64,000 nt of DNA from Primulina eburnea (Eukaryota; Streptophyta; Magnoliopsida; Lamiales; Gesneriaceae), in assembly GCF_022965805.1 (NCBI RefSeq), contig NC_133101.1, positions 558,001-622,000 of the forward strand. The letters run 5' to 3'. Every line of letters begins with the position of its first letter. Position 1 is the first letter of the stretch. Shown here piece by piece: positions 60,086-64,000 of the stretch. The translations under genes and the position numbers were made by a program. Under the pieces are notes generated by a model that was given only the letters and a program-made list of their open reading frames with translations, searched no databases and was not told where the DNA came from.

Positions 60086-60643
60086 ATGTCACAAGGCTAC
60101 TCAATTGAGCTATACTTTGATCCTGCACTCGAGAATCAGGTATTGAAGGCGTGGAATGTGTTGGCTCGACGTCAAATCAGCACTCATCTGATCGAGATTG
60201 AATCAAGGCCTCGCATTACCTTGTTTTCGAGCCCTTTTGTTGACATTGCTAAACTTGAGAATGTGCTCAGAAATTTTTGTCTGAAGCAAGAACCTGTCTC
60301 TCTGTCCTTCTCTTCAGTTGGAAGCCTCCCAATCGAAAACAATGTCCTGTTTCTTGGACCAACTCCTACTTTATCTCTTCTTCAATTTCATTCGCAGCTG
60401 TGTGATGCCCTGAAAAAAGAAGGCATTGAAATTGCGGTGGAGTACCGTCCGGATACATGGATTCCTTACTGCTCGGTGGCTGAAGAAGTGCCAAAGACGC
60501 GTGCTGCTGAGGCGTTTACAGTTTTACGGGAGCTAAAACTGCCAGTTAGTGGGTACGGGATGGATATTTCGTTGGTGGAGTACCCACCCGTCCGTGAGCT
60601 CTTCTCCTTTTCGTTGGGTATGCATCAGATAAGTGAGATCTAA
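60086..60643 (+). CDS. 2H-phosphoesterase-superfamily protein (RNA ligase/cyclic phosphodiesterase-like), catalytic His replaced
   Basis: Single 185-aa exon after a likely 5'UTR intron. It starts MSQGYSIELYFDPALE, typical of plant 'RNA ligase/cyclic nucleotide phosphodiesterase family' proteins, and continues ARRQISTHLIEIESRP, LENVLRNF, PTPTLSLLQFHSQLCDALKK and REVFSF-like VRELFSFSLG. The 2H fold normally has two H-x-[ST]-x signatures that cleave 2',3'-cyclic phosphates. Here the first position reads RITLF and the second YCSVA (within WIPYCSVAEEV), so both catalytic His seem lost. The gene is intact and of normal length, so the product may be a nucleotide- or RNA-binding protein, not an enzyme. 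Start assignment is firm. Confidence 0.85.
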   Translation: MSQGYSIELYFDPALENQVLKAWNVLARRQISTHLIEIESRPRITLFSSPFVDIAKLENVLRNFCLKQEPVSLSFSSVGSLPIENNVLFLGPTPTLSLLQFHSQLCDALKKEGIEIAVEYRPDTWIPYCSVAEEVPKTRAAEAFTVLRELKLPVSGYGMDISLVEYPPVRELFSFSLGMHQISEI

Positions 60644-61599
60644 GGCATGCCCTTCTGGTAATGTTGGGCTAGGGCATGTTCTTTTGATCATTATATATGT
60701 ATGCTTATAAAAACTGGTTTTTAGATTGTAAGGCTGGAGATTATGATATTAACTCATTGCACCTTAATTATGTGATTTTCGGCTTTTCATGCAAAAATTA
60801 GTTGTTCATGAGGGAAATGGTTCGACATTTGTTTATATTTGTTCTATATGTGTTTGTGTTTTGAAAGAAATGTGTAAATATATCCTACGTTCTTTCTAAG
60901 TTGTCTTAATCCTGGAGACAGATGGCCTTTTACGCTGGATTGTGTGAAAGCAGATATTTTTATGCCCTTAGGTGGAGCAAGGAAACTTGCATTCTTTATA
61001 ATATGTTTATGGTTGAACGTTTATCATGTTTATCTGAATCTGCTTATATTATTTTCATATCTTCCTTGATGGGTGGCTAGGGAGAGAATGCGGCTGTCAT
61101 TTTGATCTACATGAAAATGCTGGAAAATCAACGTACATTTTTTTTTCTATTTTTTAATCATCTATGCTGGTTTTAGTTTCATGCCACTGCTTGCTTGCTT
61201 TACTTCTGTTGCCAATATATCCAAGTGAATTTTGTTCTGTTGAATCAAGAAACCATATGGGGTACCGTTACTCACATTTCAAGTTTGACTCGTCTCATTA
61301 AATTTCATTTGCTCTCCCCTTGCCCTTGTGAAAACCAAAGCTAGTTACAACGTATATGTAATAGTGATTCTTGGAAAAAGAATGTAGTTTTACATGTTTC
61401 TTGAAATTTCTTTTGTAATTTTTTTTTGGTATGCCCCTCGGACTGCCTAAGGGAGTTCTCAGTGTTGAGAGAGAGGAATTATTCTCACCTTGTTGTACCA
61501 TATGATACAACACAATCAAAATGTGGTTTATGGATTAAAAATTTTGAGTTTGTATTCTCGTCATTAGCTGTATCTTTTGCGTGTAATAGTCTAATAGAA
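60644..61599. other. 3' flank of the 2H-like gene and intergenic DNA
   Basis: About 200 bp of probable 3'UTR, then no gene recognised. ORFs here are not family-like. Confidence 0.5.
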
Positions 61600-62929
61600 A
61601 ATGAACTCTAATTTCAGTCGAATGGAGTATTGTACCACAAAGGACTACATCGACATCAAAATTGTGATTCCATTTCTTGATCATTTCCAGCATAAGATCA
61701 TTCCAGGCATCAATAAGGCCTGGTGGACGCCAAAGGGTACAATCACTGTAACCTTTCATCCATTGATTACCCCAGTGCACTCCAGGGTGCCCGTCGGGCC
61801 TCATCAACATCATCTCCGTCACATCGAGGATCTCGAAAACATGCTCATGTGCTTCCCCTGCTTCTCTAGCAATTTCAACTTCCTCCACCTGAATTTTGCA
61901 AGTCGACTCGGTCCATGTTAATCTCTTTCTTCCCTGCGGGCCTTGTCTTATTGCACCACCCACCTCCTTTGTTCCACGCTCCATTCTTGAAATGAGACCG
62001 TGAATACGTCCTCACCAGCATAAATATCTTCCTGCAATTTTTGCAGCTGTCCACTTTCTTAACCGCAGCTCGAAACACCTTTCTTAATGCTAGAACTGGT
62101 CCGAGGTCCGTTTCCTGCATGATTTAGATGGATTCATGTTAAATTTAATGCAAATATTCAAACTCTTCTATTTCATAATTACTTGACTTCATATATTTTA
62201 CTTTTAAATTCACTTCAACTTTCAGCATAGCTTCATTTATATGCGCTCGAAACTCGGAAGCACGTGTACCAGAAGAAATTCCGACAATAAGGTCATCAAA
62301 TTGGCCACCCACAAACTTATGGCAAAAACTTGTGTGAGACGGTTTCACGGGTCGTATTTGTGAGACAGATCTCTTATTTGGGTCACTCATGAAAAAACAT
62401 TATTTTTTATGCTAAAAGTATTAATTTTTATTGTGAATATGAGTAGGATTAACCCGTCTCACAGATTATGATCCGTGAGACGGTATCATATGAGACCCAC
62501 TCCAAACTTATTTCATAAAACAACATTGAATGCATCTTGACTAAAATAGGATATTAATCTTAAGCAATTATTATTTTTAAAAAAATAACATTTTACAGTG
62601 AGAGAACATTTTTTTTAAAAAAAAGATAATTGAATGAGTTCATTTTCCTAAATATGACACTAAAATATTTTAAAATTATCATAAATTTGAAGAACTAACC
62701 GTGGACAATAGACATAGAAGCGACTCCATTTGATTCCGGGCAAAAGAATCCCCGATAAAATCCATTGTCTTTCCTTGAACGATGCTCAGAAAAGTTTCTG
62801 TGTCCCTTCCGTTCATGAAACAATTCCTCGCCAATAGGATAGTAGCTTGCAGCTGTAGTTTGTGTACAAAGAACCAGCCTCCATACGTAACCCATTTCCC
62901 TTTGAACAAGTCGCAGTTATCTACACCTA
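61600..62929 (-). pseudogene. Trichome birefringence-like (TBL/DUF231) O-acetyltransferase pseudogene
   Basis: Pieces in order on the minus strand. 62929-~62700: DNCDLFKGKWV, ARNCFMNGRDTE, GKTMDFIGDSFARNQMESLL. About 62312-62280: FDDLIVGISSG. 62105-~61640: YSRSHFKNGAWNKGGGWC, then in another frame QVEEVEIAREAG, MLMRPDGHPGVHW and DCTLWRPPGLIDAWNDL. TBL proteins add acetyl groups to wall polysaccharides in the Golgi. The GDS Ser is present, but the WRWKP segment is deleted, and DCxHW appears as DCTLW, losing the catalytic His. A frame change occurs between the WC and QVEEV segments, and a MITE lies inside. It is probably a decayed TBL19-27 type gene. Confidence 0.88.
62322..62503 (+). repeat. 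gtgagacggtctcac-family repeat inside the TBL pseudogene
   Basis: Well preserved copy: gcaaaaacttgtgtgagacg at the left, tgtgagacagatctcttat, aattttattgtgaat-like centre, cccgtctcacagattatgat, then tccgtgagacggtatcatatgagacc at the right (quoted in parts). It breaks the TBL coding homology. Confidence 0.9.
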
Positions 62930-64000
62930 CAAACCATGAAATCAGGTCAAGTTTGCGAGCAAGAACTCAAGAAACGGGTCATGCGTGGATTTTGTTTACC
63001 AATTGGTTGTGAGTTTGTGCATATGTATCGAGTGTGTATATGATGTTTCGATACTGAATACAAAGTATCCTCCATTAAAAATATGCGTGAAGGTTTAAAA
63101 AAATGTGTCTTGCGAAAATGAGTAGCGGATAATCTGTAGTTTGTATTAAAATACATGTATACTCCATTTAAATAGATTTGAAAGGAGTAAACTCTTGAAC
63201 TAACGCAATAATCTGCAAATCACGTTAATCAGGTAAATCGCATTGGGTAACTCTTGTGTAACAAACTCGCCCAGAAAAATGTTGGTAGGAAGAATCAAAC
63301 TCCTAACTATTGATTAATAGCTCACATTCACATACTTAACCAATTTAATGCACTATTAATTGAGAAGTAAGTCGCTGACACATAAAAGAAATTGGACTCG
63401 AAGCTGACGATGAATTGCGCTTTATAGTCCTTTTACCAAGGTTGCCTGAATATTTAGAACTAAACAATCCGGCCTGACCCGAATTGAATTGGGTTAGGAA
63501 TACAAAAAACCATCAACCAGATGGATGAATTGCTCCACAGTCCACAAGTACCCCATTATTGACCCGGAAATTGATTCAGTTTCAGAAATTATCACTCAGC
63601 TGAGATAAAATATGGGACAAATTGTGCAACCCGGCACATGAAATTACGCATGGTGACCGAAGGACTCTAATTATGTTGCAAAGACTATAGTTTATTACAA
63701 TTCTCTATTACATTTAGCTCAAATTCTACAAATGATTAAAGTTATAAAATATTATATTACCAATTTATATTTATTTATCAATCTCTATATTATATATCAT
63801 TCGTTATGATGTTTGATCTTTTTTTTTGTAAAATTATTTTGCTTTGCATTGTGCATTGTGTCATGATTATTCGTTAATATTATTGTTTTGATCTTGTTAC
63901 GTAAGAAAGCTCATTCGACTTATGTTGTACTAAGAGTTGCTATGTACGTACCATAAAAATTTTCATTTTTCTGCCTTTTATGTTTGATTTTGCGTCAGTG
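62930..64000. other. Intergenic DNA at the window end
   Basis: No gene, RNA gene or clear transposon end recognised. The promoter of the original TBL gene would lie here, though its N-terminal exon is not seen. Confidence 0.45.

Noticed and set aside
62145..62390. 81-codon ORF within the TBL pseudogene
   Set aside because: Only about ten residues (FDDLIVGISSG) fit TBL; its start is inside the MITE, so it is not a gene of its own.
1..64000. tRNA, rRNA or other structured RNA genes
   Set aside because: No cloverleaf or rRNA core was recognised by eye except the decayed 5S-like piece at 47578-47641. A tRNAscan/Infernal run would settle it.

Overview
This is plant nuclear DNA. Genes are split by short AT-rich GT-AG introns and sit between microsatellites, MITEs, hAT elements, Helitrons and LTR retrotransposon debris. 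The protein families are plant-specific: chloroplast DEG protease, KLCR, CASP-like, LBD, KUP, TBL. A roughly 170-bp repeat with gtgagacggtctcac ends occurs at least nine times. I associate it with asterids, perhaps Lamiales, but that placement is a guess.

Layout. 0-8.5 kb: 3' end of a beta-carbonic anhydrase (+), a complete DEG1-like chloroplast protease (-) with a hAT element in an intron, and a 5'-truncated L-aspartate oxidase (+). 9-20 kb: kinesin-light-chain-related/CMU protein (-), a repeat-rich stretch with a small Helitron and a foldback MITE, a CASP-like 4A protein (-), and a small OB-fold protein (+). 22-33 kb: an ARM/HEAT (TOG-like) gene (+) convergent with an unrecognised 272-aa membrane ORF (-). 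After these comes a mosaic of copies of other parts of the window joined by an isolated LTR, then an FCA-like RRM fragment and a 2-kb Helitron with both termini. 33.7-37.4 kb: a complete TM9SF/TMN gene (+). 38-45 kb: nested LTR debris, including a solo LTR with a perfect 5-bp target duplication. 45-50 kb: an LBD24-like gene (-), a Cassandra-like 5S-derived remnant, and a CNGC pseudogene (-) interrupted by a hAT element. 51-64 kb: a KUP6/KUP8-like potassium transporter (+), an LRR-less receptor-like pseudokinase (-), a 2H-phosphoesterase-like protein (+) and a TBL pseudogene (-).

The genes are independent housekeeping or developmental loci, not an operon or pathway. Their order (carbonic anhydrase, aspartate oxidase, ARM protein, KUP) resembles an Arabidopsis chromosome 5 neighbourhood as I remember it. 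The most unusual part is 26.4-32.99 kb: shuffled partial copies of local sequence, two gene fragments and a Helitron that seems to carry a promoter/5'UTR. Exon coordinates were worked out by hand from splice sites and reading frame; each multi-exon CDS listed here closes in frame.
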